Below are positions 54,790 through 64,000 of a DNA stretch of 64,000 nucleotides, piece by piece. The translations under genes were made by a program, and so were the position numbers. Location: assembly GCA_913777945.1 (NCBI GenBank), contig CAJYTY010000005.1:186001-250000 (forward strand), written 5' to 3'. Position 1 is the first letter of the stretch. Every line of letters starts with the position of its first letter. The stretch is from an uncultured Acinetobacter sp. (GTDB lineage Bacteria > Pseudomonadota > Gammaproteobacteria > Pseudomonadales > Moraxellaceae). Under the pieces are notes generated by a model. It had not been told where the DNA came from. It did not search any database and worked only from the letters and a program-made list of their open reading frames with translations.

Positions 54790-56037
54790 ATGGATATGAA
54801 ACAAAAAACACGTTCTCAATGGCTTTGGATCGCTGTGATTGCGGTACTCACGATCGTTCTGGCAGTAGGACTATTATGGAATAACAAAACCAAGACTTCT
54901 GAAACTGCCGCACAAGGTGAGCAGGAACATGCCCATCAGGAAAATGAAAAAGATGAATCTAAACACGATGAAAAGGGTGAGGAACATGAGGCTGAAGAAA
55001 GCCTCAGCCTAACAGCAGAGCAGATGCAACAGCATAGTGTCAAATTAGCACAAGTGGCTTTGGGTGAAGTGAATCAGGTTCAAATTTTTCCTGCAAAATT
55101 GGTGGTGAATACAGATCGCCAAGCGCATGTTTCACCAAGTTTTGCTGGTCGTGTTGAAGCAGTTTATGTTGAATTAGGTCAACAAGTGAAACGTGGTCAG
55201 GCTTTAGCAAACTTATTAGTACCAGACTTAGTGGATCAACAAGCGAATCTACAAATTGCTCAAACAAATTTGGATTTAGCTCAGCAGGATTATGAGCGTG
55301 AACGTAGTTTGTGGTCGCAAGGTATTTCTGCTAAACAAGACTATCAACGTGCTTATAATGCTTATCGTCAAGCACAGATTCAGGTCCAAGCAGCACGTTC
55401 ACGTCTTAGTGCCTTTGGTGCAGCTTCTGGATCAAGTGGTCGCTATACGCTGACTGCACCGATCAATGGTGTGATTAGTAATAAAGACATTGTTATTGGT
55501 GAAAATGTTCAACTTGCAGATCAACTATTTACCATTGATCAGTTAGATCAACTTTGGTTGGAATTTGTATTACCAACCTTAGCGAATATCAATGTACAGC
55601 CCAATCAGCAGATTCGATTTAAATCACTGCAAACAGGCAATCTGTTTAATGCCCAAGTTCAAAGTTTAACGACTGAAGCAGATGCGCAAACAGGTCGTTT
55701 ACAGATTCGTGCCAAAGTGCTGTCAAATGCAACTGAATTACGTCCAAACTTGATGGTGAATGTTGAATTGCAAGCAGGTTCAAAAACATCTGCAATTCGC
55801 GTAAGTTCTGAAGCGATTCAGCAGGTAGACGGTAAAGATGTCGTTTTCGTCGCTCAACCGAATCAGAAAAAGGGTTTTGATTTCAAAGCGATTCCTGTTC
55901 AGATCGGTCAACGTACCCAAGATGGACAATGGGTCGAAATTACCCAAGGTTTGAGTGCGGGCCAGTCTTATGTAGCAACAGGTAGTTTCTTGTTGAAATC
56001 AGAACTTGAAAAAGGGGAGGCTGAACATGGGCATTAA
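54790..56037 (+). CDS. czcB: CzcB-like membrane fusion protein
   Basis: A 415-residue periplasmic adaptor. A transmembrane anchor (WLWIAVIAVLTIVLAVGLLW) is followed by a His/Glu-rich metal-binding stretch (EHAHQENEKDESKHDEKGEEHEAEE), then the barrel-sandwich and hairpin domains (VSPSFAGRVEAVYVELGQQVKRGQALANLLVPDLVDQQANL, ALTAPINGVISNKDI). ATG 54790 has AGGAG upstream. It overlaps czcA by 11 bp. Confidence 0.92.
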   Translation: MDMKQKTRSQWLWIAVIAVLTIVLAVGLLWNNKTKTSETAAQGEQEHAHQENEKDESKHDEKGEEHEAEESLSLTAEQMQQHSVKLAQVALGEVNQVQIFPAKLVVNTDRQAHVSPSFAGRVEAVYVELGQQVKRGQALANLLVPDLVDQQANLQIAQTNLDLAQQDYERERSLWSQGISAKQDYQRAYNAYRQAQIQVQAARSRLSAFGAASGSSGRYTLTAPINGVISNKDIVIGENVQLADQLFTIDQLDQLWLEFVLPTLANINVQPNQQIRFKSLQTGNLFNAQVQSLTTEADAQTGRLQIRAKVLSNATELRPNLMVNVELQAGSKTSAIRVSSEAIQQVDGKDVVFVAQPNQKKGFDFKAIPVQIGQRTQDGQWVEITQGLSAGQSYVATGSFLLKSELEKGEAEHGH

Positions 56038-59000
56038 CTCTCCTCAATTCCCCAAGCCTGAAGGTTTATTTGATCGATTGATTCAATTTTCGATTCGTAA
56101 TGCCATTTGGGTGATGCTATTTGTGATGACGTGGATTGCAGTTGGTATTTGGAGCTATCAAAAGCTTCCGATAGATGCAGTTCCTGATATTACCAATACT
56201 CAAGTACAAATTAATACCCAAGCGAATGGTTATACCGCTTTAGAGGTAGAGCAGCGGATTACCTATCCGATCGAAACTGCGATGGCAGGTATTCCAGATC
56301 TAGAACAAACCCGTTCCATTTCACGCTATGGCTTATCGCAAGTAACCATTATTTTTAAAGATGGTACCGACATTTACTGGGCAAGACAGTTAATTAATCA
56401 ACGTTTGCAAGAGGCAGACGGACAATTGCCAGATGCGGTTGATCCTGTGATGTCACCTATTTCTACGGGGCTTGGAGAGATTTATCAATGGGTGGTTAAA
56501 GCTAAACCCGATGCAAAAAAAGAAGATGGAACACCGTATAGTGCGATGGACTTACGAGAAATCCAAGATTGGATTGTGCGTCCACAATTACAGCGTGTTA
56601 AAGGTGTGGCTGAAATTAACAGTATTGGCGGCTACAACAAAACCTATATTGTTTCACCTGATTTAAAGCGTTTACAGCAACTTCAAATTTCTTTAACAGC
56701 GTTCCAAACCGCATTGCAAGAGAACAATGAAAACCGAGGCGCAGGTTTTATTGAGGAAAATGGACAACAATTAACAGTGCGTGTGCCGGGTATGCTCAGT
56801 ACAGTTGAGGATATTCAAAACATTACTGTCTCTATTAAAAATGGTCTACCCATTCGTGTTGCAGATGTGGCTTCAGTGGCGATCGGACATGATTTGCGTA
56901 CAGGTGCTGCCACATATAATGGCGAGGAAACCGTGCTTGGTATCGCTATGATGATGATGGGCGAAAATAGCCGTACGGTTGCCCAAGCGGTTGATAGCAA
57001 GATCAAGGAAATTCAGCTGACTTTACCCAAAGGCGTTGAAATTGAAACGGTGTATGACCGTACGAGCTTAGTAAATAAAGCCATCAAAACGGTTCAGAAA
57101 AACTTAGTAGAAGGCGCGATTTTAGTCATCGTGATTCTGTTTATTTTCTTGGGCAACTTCCGTGCTGCTTTGATTACTGCCTGTGTGATTCCGTTATCAA
57201 TGCTGTTCACCTTAACGGGTATGGCTGAACAAAATATCAGTGCCAATTTAATGAGTTTAGGTGCATTAGATTTTGGGATCATCGTCGATGGTGCAGTGGT
57301 CATTGTCGAAAACTGTATTCGACGGCTGGCGGAGGCACAGCATCATGCTGGACGCTTACTCACACGACAGGAACGCTTTAAAGAAGTCTTTTTGGCAGCC
57401 AAGCAAGCACGGAAACCACTCCTATTTGGTCAGGCCATTATTATGGTGGTGTATTTACCCATTTTTGCTTTGACAGGTGTAGAAGCGAAAATGTTCCATC
57501 CAATGGCAATAACGGTGGTAATGGCATTGTTGGGTGCGATGATTTTGTCGGTAACATTTGTACCCGCTGCGGTTGCATTGTTTATTACAGGTGAAGTCAA
57601 AGAAAAAGAATCTCGTTGGATGCAAGGCTTAAAACGTAAATACCAACAGATTCTCGATTGGGCATATCAATTCAAAATGGTGGTAGTGGCTTTAGCCGTA
57701 AGTATTTTGGTACTGACTGGCGTACTGACGACCCAAATTGGCAGTGAATTTGCGCCACAACTGAGTGAAGGAGATTTCGCCTTACAACAAATGCGTTCGC
57801 CAAGCACAGGCTTGGAGCAGTCTTTACGGATGCAGGAAAACACTGAAAAGTTAATTATGAAGAATTTTTCAGAAGTCAAAGCGGTATTTGCCAGAACGGG
57901 GACTGCTGAGGTTGCGACCGATGTGATGCCGCCAAATATCTCAGATGCCGTGATTTTGTTAAAACCGCATGATCAATGGGAAAATCCGAAAGAAACAATT
58001 GATGAATTGCGTAGCCGTATGCAGGCATTTTTGGAAACCATCCCAGGTAATAACAGTGAATTTTCACAACCAATTGAACTCCGTTTTAATGAATTGATCT
58101 CAGGTGTACGTAGTGATGTCGGGATCAAAGTCTTTGGTGATGATATGAATGTGCTGAACACTCAAGCACAGGCGATTGCACAAAAAGTACAGAAAATTTC
58201 GGGTGCGACTGCGGTCAAAGTGGAACAAACCACAGGTTTGCCAGTGCTTAATGTGGATATCAATCATGCATTAGCTGCGCAATATGGCCTGTCGGTAAAA
58301 ACTATTCAGGATGTGGTTGCAGCGAGCGTGGGTGGTCAAAATGTTGGACAGATTTTGCAAGGTGATCGTCGTTTTGATTTTGAAATTCGTTTGCCTGATG
58401 AACAACGTACAGCACAGAACTTAGCGCAGTTACCTATTCAATTGCCGAATGGTGGTTTGATTCAATTGCAAGATGTTGCCAAAGTGGAAACGATTTCAGG
58501 GATGAGCCAAGTTGGTCGTGAAAATGGTAAACGTCGTGTCATTGTCACCGCAAATGTGGAGGGTCGTGATTTGGGTTCGTTTGTGCAGGAGTTACAAGCG
58601 ACATTAAAACAACAACCTCTGCCAGCAGGTTATTGGCTAGAGTTTGGTGGACAGTTTGAAAATCTAGCTTCTGCGGCGGCTCGTATGCAAATTGTGATTC
58701 CACTGGCATTAATTACCATCTTTATTTTATTGATGGCAGTGTTTCATAACCTTAAGGAAAGCCTGTTGGTCTTCAGTGGTGTGCCATTTGCGTTGTCAGG
58801 TGGATTAGTCGCACTTTGGTTGCGAGATATTCCATTGTCGATGTCAGCAGGTGTTGGGTTCATTGCGCTCTCTGGTGTCGCAGTACTCAATGGTTTAGTG
58901 ATGCTGAGTTTCATCAAAGAGCTTCGTGAGCAGTTTAATGTACATAAAGCGACATGGCAGGGAGCGATTCTCCGATTACGGCCTGTTCTGATGACCGCCT

Positions 59001-59191
59001 TCGTGGCATCGTTGGGTTTTATTCCCATGGCGATTGCTACAGGCACAGGTGCAGAAGTACAACGCCCATTGGCGACAGTTGTAATAGGTGGGATTATTTC
59101 TTCTACTTTACTGACATTGCTGATTTTGCCTGTAGTTTATCGCTGGATGAATGAAGCTAAAGAAGCAAAAAGTCAGGAAACCGCAATCTAA
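56027..59191 (+). CDS. czcA: CzcA-like heavy-metal efflux RND pump
   Basis: A 1054-residue HME-RND proton-driven exporter of Co, Zn or Cd. Twelve transmembrane segments and two large periplasmic loops are present (the first starts QKLPIDAVPDITNTQVQINTQANGYTALEVEQRITYPIE). The proton-relay residues in helix 4 are in order: DFGIIVDGAVVIVEN, with Asp415, Asp421 and Glu428, matching CzcA's essential Asp, Asp and Glu. ATG 56027 follows GGGGAGG; TTG 56006 is rejected. Downstream lies the CDF exporter gene. Confidence 0.94.
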   Translation: MGINSPQFPKPEGLFDRLIQFSIRNAIWVMLFVMTWIAVGIWSYQKLPIDAVPDITNTQVQINTQANGYTALEVEQRITYPIETAMAGIPDLEQTRSISRYGLSQVTIIFKDGTDIYWARQLINQRLQEADGQLPDAVDPVMSPISTGLGEIYQWVVKAKPDAKKEDGTPYSAMDLREIQDWIVRPQLQRVKGVAEINSIGGYNKTYIVSPDLKRLQQLQISLTAFQTALQENNENRGAGFIEENGQQLTVRVPGMLSTVEDIQNITVSIKNGLPIRVADVASVAIGHDLRTGAATYNGEETVLGIAMMMMGENSRTVAQAVDSKIKEIQLTLPKGVEIETVYDRTSLVNKAIKTVQKNLVEGAILVIVILFIFLGNFRAALITACVIPLSMLFTLTGMAEQNISANLMSLGALDFGIIVDGAVVIVENCIRRLAEAQHHAGRLLTRQERFKEVFLAAKQARKPLLFGQAIIMVVYLPIFALTGVEAKMFHPMAITVVMALLGAMILSVTFVPAAVALFITGEVKEKESRWMQGLKRKYQQILDWAYQFKMVVVALAVSILVLTGVLTTQIGSEFAPQLSEGDFALQQMRSPSTGLEQSLRMQENTEKLIMKNFSEVKAVFARTGTAEVATDVMPPNISDAVILLKPHDQWENPKETIDELRSRMQAFLETIPGNNSEFSQPIELRFNELISGVRSDVGIKVFGDDMNVLNTQAQAIAQKVQKISGATAVKVEQTTGLPVLNVDINHALAAQYGLSVKTIQDVVAASVGGQNVGQILQGDRRFDFEIRLPDEQRTAQNLAQLPIQLPNGGLIQLQDVAKVETISGMSQVGRENGKRRVIVTANVEGRDLGSFVQELQATLKQQPLPAGYWLEFGGQFENLASAAARMQIVIPLALITIFILLMAVFHNLKESLLVFSGVPFALSGGLVALWLRDIPLSMSAGVGFIALSGVAVLNGLVMLSFIKELREQFNVHKATWQGAILRLRPVLMTAFVASLGFIPMAIATGTGAEVQRPLATVVIGGIISSTLLTLLILPVVYRWMNEAKEAKSQETAI

Positions 59192-59318
59192 TCCATTTAT
59201 GTTATCTTCTTAATTAAGCATTTTATTAAGAAGAATCTGAACCGATCAAAGCATGATTCATGCTTTGGTCGACTGTGGGGCTGAACAGCCTTACTTTGAT
59301 AATGATAAGGAGTCCAAC

Positions 59319-60263
59319 ATGAGTGGACATCAAGGGCATGATCATAGTCATGCTGCCGTTACAGAAGGCAATGCAAAAAAACTAACGATTGCGCTAATAC
59401 TGACCACGACTTTTTTAGTCATCGAATTTATTGCAGGTATCATCACACAGAGTTTGGCATTACTTTCCGATGCTGCACATATGTTTACTGATGCTGCTGC
59501 ATTAGCGATTGCTTTAGCTGCGATTAAAATTGCCAAACGCCCTGCTGATGATAAGCGTACCTTCGGTTATCAGCGTTTTGAGATTTTGGCGGCATTATTT
59601 AATGCATCTATGCTATTTTTTGTGGCGATGTATATTCTTTACGAAGCCTATCAACGTTTTACCCAACCGCCCGAAATTCAAAGTATAGGCATGTTGGTGG
59701 TCGCATCAATTGGATTAATCATTAATTTGATTTCAATGAAAATTTTGATGTCGAGTGCGACTGAAAGTTTGAACATGAAAGGTGCTTATTTAGAAGTGCT
59801 GAGTGATGCATTAGGTTCTGTGGGCGTCATTATTGGTGCTGTGATTATTTATTACACCAACTGGTATTGGGTTGATACCATAATTGCAGTTGCGATCGGT
59901 TTTTGGGTCTTACCAAGAACATGGATTTTGCTCAGACAAAGTATCAATATTTTATTAGAAGGTGTACCTGAAGAGGTTGATATTGAAAAGTTACGCACTG
60001 ATCTGTTGGGTTTAGATGGTGTTGAAAGTATCCACCAATTAAAGGTTTGGGCAATTACATCGAAGAATATTCATCTTACCGTACATTTGTTTGCACCGAA
60101 TGTTGATCGTAATCAGCTACATCGTGCTGCAATTGAAATGTTATCGCATGAACATGGTATTGCCGAAGTGACTTTGCAGATCGAAGATGATGCTGAAATG
60201 AATTGTCAGCATACTCATCAACATGTTGAAGATGAACAACATACTCATTCACATCAGCACTAA
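59319..60263 (+). CDS. czcD: CzcD-like cation diffusion facilitator
   Basis: A 314-residue zinc/cobalt/cadmium:proton antiporter of the inner membrane. Six hydrophobic segments carry the metal-site patterns LSDAAHMFTDAAALA (HxxxD) and VLSDALGSVG. The ends are His-rich (HQGHDHSHAA and HTHQHVEDEQHTHSHQH), as expected for zinc handling. AAGGAG 8 bases before ATG 59319 decides the start; the frame to 59253 is rejected. It probably works with the CzcCBA pump, moving metal to the periplasm. Confidence 0.94.
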   Translation: MSGHQGHDHSHAAVTEGNAKKLTIALILTTTFLVIEFIAGIITQSLALLSDAAHMFTDAAALAIALAAIKIAKRPADDKRTFGYQRFEILAALFNASMLFFVAMYILYEAYQRFTQPPEIQSIGMLVVASIGLIINLISMKILMSSATESLNMKGAYLEVLSDALGSVGVIIGAVIIYYTNWYWVDTIIAVAIGFWVLPRTWILLRQSINILLEGVPEEVDIEKLRTDLLGLDGVESIHQLKVWAITSKNIHLTVHLFAPNVDRNQLHRAAIEMLSHEHGIAEVTLQIEDDAEMNCQHTHQHVEDEQHTHSHQH

Positions 60264-60294
60264 GCTGATGTGAATTGGAGTTTAGAGCAACGTG

Positions 60295-60633
60295 TTAGTT
60301 TTGCCATTCGTGATTACAGTCACGGCATTTCCAATGCTTTTGCGCTTGCATAAAAGCCTGCATTGAAATTTTGAAATCAGGCAAATCTCGCCAAAATAAG
60401 ATGCCCGCGATTACACAGACGATAAATACTGCAACGGTCGCAATTTGCAGGCCTTGACCAGCGCCATGCCCAAAAATCCACATTGCAACACTAATTAATA
60501 TCAGCACCAGTAAAATAAAAATAGCAGGCACTAAAAGTACCAAGCTTTTAGGCACATTAGGGCGAGGGCTATTTGTACCCTGACTGACAGGCATAATTTT
60601 AACGCTTTGGCATTTAGGGCAACGATATTGCAT
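60295..60633 (-). CDS. Small membrane protein with split zinc ribbon
   Basis: A 112-residue protein in which two Cys pairs, CPKC at residues 5-8 and CRDC near the C-terminus (CRDCNHEWQ), flank two transmembrane helices (LVLLVPAIFILLVLILISVAMWIF and ATVAVFIVCVIAGILFW). The two halves probably meet to form one zinc ribbon on the cytoplasmic side. Function unknown. It converges on czcD. Confidence 0.8.
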   Translation of the reverse strand: MQYRCPKCQSVKIMPVSQGTNSPRPNVPKSLVLLVPAIFILLVLILISVAMWIFGHGAGQGLQIATVAVFIVCVIAGILFWRDLPDFKISMQAFMQAQKHWKCRDCNHEWQN

Positions 60634-60857
60634 AAAGGTTTCCTATAGTATTTTGTTTATTTTAGCGAAAATTATGCAAAAGCTAAAATTCTACGTTGTT
60701 CAAATACATAAACTTACTTATTTTGTACTATCTTTAAAATATTAAATTGATTCGAGCAATCCATATCGGTCGCAGCTCGTCTAAACCTGTTCGCTAAAAT
60801 AATATCAGTCATGCTAATTTGTGAACTGAATGTGTTGAATAATGCGCAAGGAATCGC

Positions 60858-62468
60858 ATGCTGCCTACCAAACTTCTAAAATTACGATTAGCTCGCATCG
60901 AAAAGGGAGAAGGTCATCTTTCGACCCAAGACAAGCTAATGTTGGTTAGCATGGAGAGTCCTGATTTAAGTGCAAATTTCTTTTTAAGATTGTTTAAAGT
61001 CTCGTTACCAAAGCAATGGAAATTCCAGCATGAGACAGATGAAGATATTCTATATACATCACAACTCATCAAATTAATTGAAAACGAATTTATTCCAAGT
61101 TATGAATCTCATGCCAGAAAACATGCATGGTATGAACAATGCTTGGTTTATCAGCTTAATTTTGTTGTGCCTCAACCGACACAGCCACAAATCAATCTTT
61201 ATTTACGTCAGCTAGATAAATGTTTAGATCAACAACCTAAGATTGATTTATTGCTTTATTTTCAACAGCAATATCCAAGTGCAAAACATGCAGTGGCTTT
61301 AGCAAAAGCCTATGCAGGTGCAGAACAATATACGGAAGCAATCAAACAGCATGAATGGGCTTCACAGCAGTCTATACAGCGGAGTGAAATTGCTTTTTAT
61401 GCATATATAGAGTGTTTGGTAAATCGCAACCAGTCTGAGTACATGCTCAATGTAAGCGATGTTGAATATGCAATTGATTTACTCTCTAAATTTGAAAAAC
61501 CAGTTGATCAAAAAACCTATCTAAAAACGTTGAAATCTGCGGTAAATGCTTTGTTGCCAGTAGTGATACTGCAAACGCAAGCGGTAGAAACGAATATTTT
61601 GGCAGATGTTGGGCGTAGCTTAAATTCACTGGGCAAGTCAATCGGCGGAATGCTAGGCGGACGGGATTTTCAGCTTCCTTACAATAAAGAAGTGATTGCA
61701 AATGCACCACAACTTTTAACTCATCCGTTGGTATTTGCAGGTCTTGCAGAATCTAGTGCGATACAAAATGCGCTATTACGTCTTTTGAAAAATGATCAAC
61801 AGTCGGCTGATACCCTATTGTTAAAGTTATGGTTGGCTATTCAACAAAATCTGGATATTTGGAGATGGCTGGTTGAGCCGATTCAAAGTGAACAATTTAT
61901 ACAGGCTTTATCTAAAGTTGAATATGAACAACAGCAGACCATTATTTCAGGGCCGATACAACTGGTCCTAAAGCAAGGGCTGATGCAATTCTTGGGTGAC
62001 TTCCGTCTTGATAAACAACACGCTGAAAGATCTACTTTATATGAGCAGCGAGATATTGTCGTCAATGAAATGGTGAGCTTTGCTCACATGTTCCACAAGA
62101 ATATTTTAGAACCTTATTTGGTAAAGCAGCGTTATTGCTCGCAACAGTTACAATCGAATTGGATGGGTAAGTTGAGTGAAGTTGCACTTTCAAGTGGTTT
62201 ATTTGCTTATCAATTTGAAGCTGAACAACGTGCGCAAGCTTTATTTGATTGGATGCAACAAAAACTAGAGAAAGGGAATGACTTTGATAAAATGCAAGCC
62301 GCTTGGGTGGCATTGCGAGAAGTTAGTCATTTAGAGACAGTCGATATACAGGAAAAACTTGTTTCTATTGAAATTGCGCTAGAAAAGTATAAACAACTTC
62401 GTCTGAATCAAATGTTATTAAAAGCAGATACGGATGAAAAAGTGCAGCTCGAAGAAGGTGAAATGTAA
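60858..62468 (+). CDS. Hypothetical protein, 536 residues
   Basis: A soluble, mostly helical protein rich in Gln and Leu, without signal peptide or membrane helix except a short Gly-rich patch (LNSLGKSIGGMLGGRD, about 258-273). Parts resemble TPR-like helical repeats (HAVALAKAYAGAEQYTEAIKQHEWASQQ), but no family is clear. A weak ribosome-binding site precedes ATG 60858. It is followed after 179 bp by another unknown gene in the same direction. Confidence 0.75.
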   Translation: MLPTKLLKLRLARIEKGEGHLSTQDKLMLVSMESPDLSANFFLRLFKVSLPKQWKFQHETDEDILYTSQLIKLIENEFIPSYESHARKHAWYEQCLVYQLNFVVPQPTQPQINLYLRQLDKCLDQQPKIDLLLYFQQQYPSAKHAVALAKAYAGAEQYTEAIKQHEWASQQSIQRSEIAFYAYIECLVNRNQSEYMLNVSDVEYAIDLLSKFEKPVDQKTYLKTLKSAVNALLPVVILQTQAVETNILADVGRSLNSLGKSIGGMLGGRDFQLPYNKEVIANAPQLLTHPLVFAGLAESSAIQNALLRLLKNDQQSADTLLLKLWLAIQQNLDIWRWLVEPIQSEQFIQALSKVEYEQQQTIISGPIQLVLKQGLMQFLGDFRLDKQHAERSTLYEQRDIVVNEMVSFAHMFHKNILEPYLVKQRYCSQQLQSNWMGKLSEVALSSGLFAYQFEAEQRAQALFDWMQQKLEKGNDFDKMQAAWVALREVSHLETVDIQEKLVSIEIALEKYKQLRLNQMLLKADTDEKVQLEEGEM

Positions 62469-62647
62469 CGTTTTCTGAAACATATTTAGAAAATGGACGA
62501 TTAAATTAATTTAAAAGTGTGCAACAAAAAGACGCAAATTGCGCTAAATAGCATGCTAATCTACATAAAAACAGCCAATAAGTTTATAAAACAGATTGTT
62601 GCTCATATCAAAATTGAGTTGCTGAGAAAGGGAAGAGGGAGAACATC

Positions 62648-63583
62648 TTGAATCGACAAGATGATAAAAAGGCAATGTTCGATATTATGCCTGCAGATAT
62701 AGAGTCATCTGATGAAAAACCGTCTTTATCACGTCGGTTAATCAATAAGACATTACAGCACGCACAAGATGCTGTTGAGTTTGCGAGTGACACCTCTCGT
62801 AATATTGCAGGTGTTGCAGATGCCGCCTTAGATGCCTTAGATCAAGTTACCCATCATACCAAACGTGGTGTTGAAGGGATGCGAAATACTGTTCGTGATA
62901 TGGTATCAGAAACCAGTGAAGCAGCGCGTCAAGTTGCGTTGGCAATGGCACGTGCATCGTTAGGGAAAAGTAGCCTCACCTTATATTTGCCTGAAATGCT
63001 GCTCAATAATCAAATTCGGAAACGTATGGATCGTTCTGAAATTGATGATATTAAAATTGAATGTGGCAATGATCGCTTTCATATCGAATTAGATGGACAC
63101 TATCGGCGTTTCCTATATCGTCTCTCTTTAGAGTTCAATGTTTTAGAATGTCGTATTGGGCAGGAAAAATATTTACGTCTTTGTCAAGTCGATGAGCATC
63201 TGGACTTACAAATTCGTCATGGCGGTACTTTAACAAATTGGGCAGCAAGACGTGTTGGTAATATCAGCTTTGAAGTGATTAATTCCTTACCGATCCCATT
63301 TTTGATCAATCACCTCATTCGTGATGTGCCAGGGATTCAAAAAGAAGGACATCGTTTATGGTATATCGACCTTGAAGAAGCTGGTTTTATTGATTTCATT
63401 AATAACCGCTCATGGATGGTCGATAAGCTATTAAGCTTGACTGATTTCAGTATTTTGCCAGGACTTAATATTTTGCAAGAGAGTCGCGAATTGGTTCAAC
63501 AATTAGTTGATCAATTTGAGATCCGAGGCTTACGTGTTCAGTCTGGACGTTTAGAAGTCCAAGTTGGAATTGGAAGTGAGTAA
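62648..63583 (+). CDS. Hypothetical protein, 311 residues
   Basis: The N-terminal third is an amphipathic helical region rich in Ala, Asp and Thr (LINKTLQHAQDAVEFASDTSRNIAGVADAALDALDQVTHHTKRGVEGMRNTVRDMVSETSEAARQVALAMARASLG), like a LEA or phasin-type helix. The rest looks alpha/beta and ends VQSGRLEVQVGIG. I recognise no family. TTG 62648 follows GAGGGAGA and is the likely start; ATG 62675 is the alternative. A terminator follows, then tRNA-Glu. Confidence 0.72.
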   Translation: MNRQDDKKAMFDIMPADIESSDEKPSLSRRLINKTLQHAQDAVEFASDTSRNIAGVADAALDALDQVTHHTKRGVEGMRNTVRDMVSETSEAARQVALAMARASLGKSSLTLYLPEMLLNNQIRKRMDRSEIDDIKIECGNDRFHIELDGHYRRFLYRLSLEFNVLECRIGQEKYLRLCQVDEHLDLQIRHGGTLTNWAARRVGNISFEVINSLPIPFLINHLIRDVPGIQKEGHRLWYIDLEEAGFIDFINNRSWMVDKLLSLTDFSILPGLNILQESRELVQQLVDQFEIRGLRVQSGRLEVQVGIGSE

Positions 63584-63588
63584 GCAAT

Positions 63589-63619
63589 AAAAAAGCCACT
63601 GTCAATGCAGTGGCTTTTT
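63589..63619 (+). terminator. Terminator after the 311-residue gene
   Basis: AAAAAAGCCACT-GTCAATGC-AGTGGCTTTTT. Confidence 0.9.
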
Positions 63620-63625
63620 AGAATT

Positions 63626-63701
63626 TGGCGTCCCTACGGGGATTCGAACCCCGGTTACCGCCGTGAAAGGGCGATGTCCTAGGCCTCTAGACGATAGGGA
63701 C
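63626..63701 (-). tRNA. tRNA-Glu (anticodon TTC), copy 1
   Basis: The reverse complement gives a 76-nt cloverleaf: acceptor GTCCCTA/TAGGGAC, anticodon loop CTTTCAC (TTC), T-loop TTCGAAT, encoded CCA. Confidence 0.97.
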
Positions 63702-63738
63702 TTATATGAGGCATACATCTGAAAACAATAATAAATAT

Positions 63739-63814
63739 TGGCGTCCCTACGGGGATTCGAACCCCGGTTACCGCCGTGAAAGGGCGATGTCCTAGGCCTC
63801 TAGACGATAGGGAC
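63739..63814 (-). tRNA. tRNA-Glu (anticodon TTC), copy 2
   Basis: Identical to the copy at 63626-63701 and 37 bp from it, so both are probably processed from one transcript. Confidence 0.97.
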
Positions 63815-64000
63815 GTTTCAGAGGTGGGCGTATATTAGGGTGAATTGGATAGGGTGTCAAACACTTTTCCAAAGAAAATCTAAAAAAATCTTGTGAATGT
63901 CTAAAAATAAAACATATTGTAGAATAAATAATCAAAATAAAGAAGTTAAAGTAAAAATATCAAGCAAGTTAATTTAAGTTAAATAAAAAATGCAGCTTAA

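Noticed and set aside
63626..63814. Repeat pair that might suggest a CRISPR or insertion element
   Set aside because: The repeats are two complete tRNA-Glu genes.

Overview
The window is chromosomal DNA of a low-GC gammaproteobacterium, almost certainly an Acinetobacter. The strongest indicators are a 295-residue homologue of the wax-ester fatty acyl-CoA reductase Acr1, scattered single his genes (hisF, hisA and hisHB separated by unrelated genes), an OmpR/EnvZ pair of Acinetobacter type, and tandem tRNA-Phe and tRNA-Glu genes. No species is claimed.

Positions 1 to about 14,150 look like an accessory defence island that abuts tRNA-Ser(GGA), with a P4-type integrase at the tRNA-proximal end. 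From left to right it carries a DUF262/DUF1524 protein (type IV restriction-like), a complete type I restriction-modification operon with an extra single-domain specificity subunit (half-hsdS, hsdM, hsdS, hsdR), a toxin-antitoxin-like pair (Xre/ImmA-IrrE metalloprotease plus DUF4411 PIN-like protein), and an orphan protein whose C-terminus carries a HEPN-type RNARTH motif. The left attachment site is not visible, so the island probably runs off the left edge.

From about 14,160 to 44,300 the content is mostly core metabolism and regulation: kup, a secreted or anchored DRGH nuclease, aqpZ, an AraC regulator divergent from a fatty-acid-hydroxylase-like protein, hisF, thrB, small membrane proteins, an EamA exporter divergent from an Xre-cupin regulator with two perfect operator-like palindromes, hisA, a 3'-5' exonuclease, hisH-hisB, two tRNA-Phe genes, a FadL porin, a CoA-transferase, ompR-envZ, tex, a DUF2167 pair, AraC plus azlCD, and an SDR/LysR divergent pair.

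From about 44,300 to 64,000 come an HD-domain protein, an MFS transporter, a MerR regulator divergent from an NAD-epimerase, acr1, metY, ettA, a czcI-czcC-czcB-czcA-czcD heavy-metal efflux cluster, three genes of unknown function and two tRNA-Glu genes. An inverted repeat of form TTAGAGT-N4-ACTCTAA sits upstream of both the HD-domain gene and acr1, suggesting a shared regulator. No CRISPR array, rRNA, insertion sequence or prophage structural gene was seen.

The best candidates for something new are the HEPN-motif protein in the island, the half-HsdS in the type I operon, the shared TTAGAGT palindrome, and a possible small RNA around 20,580-20,713.
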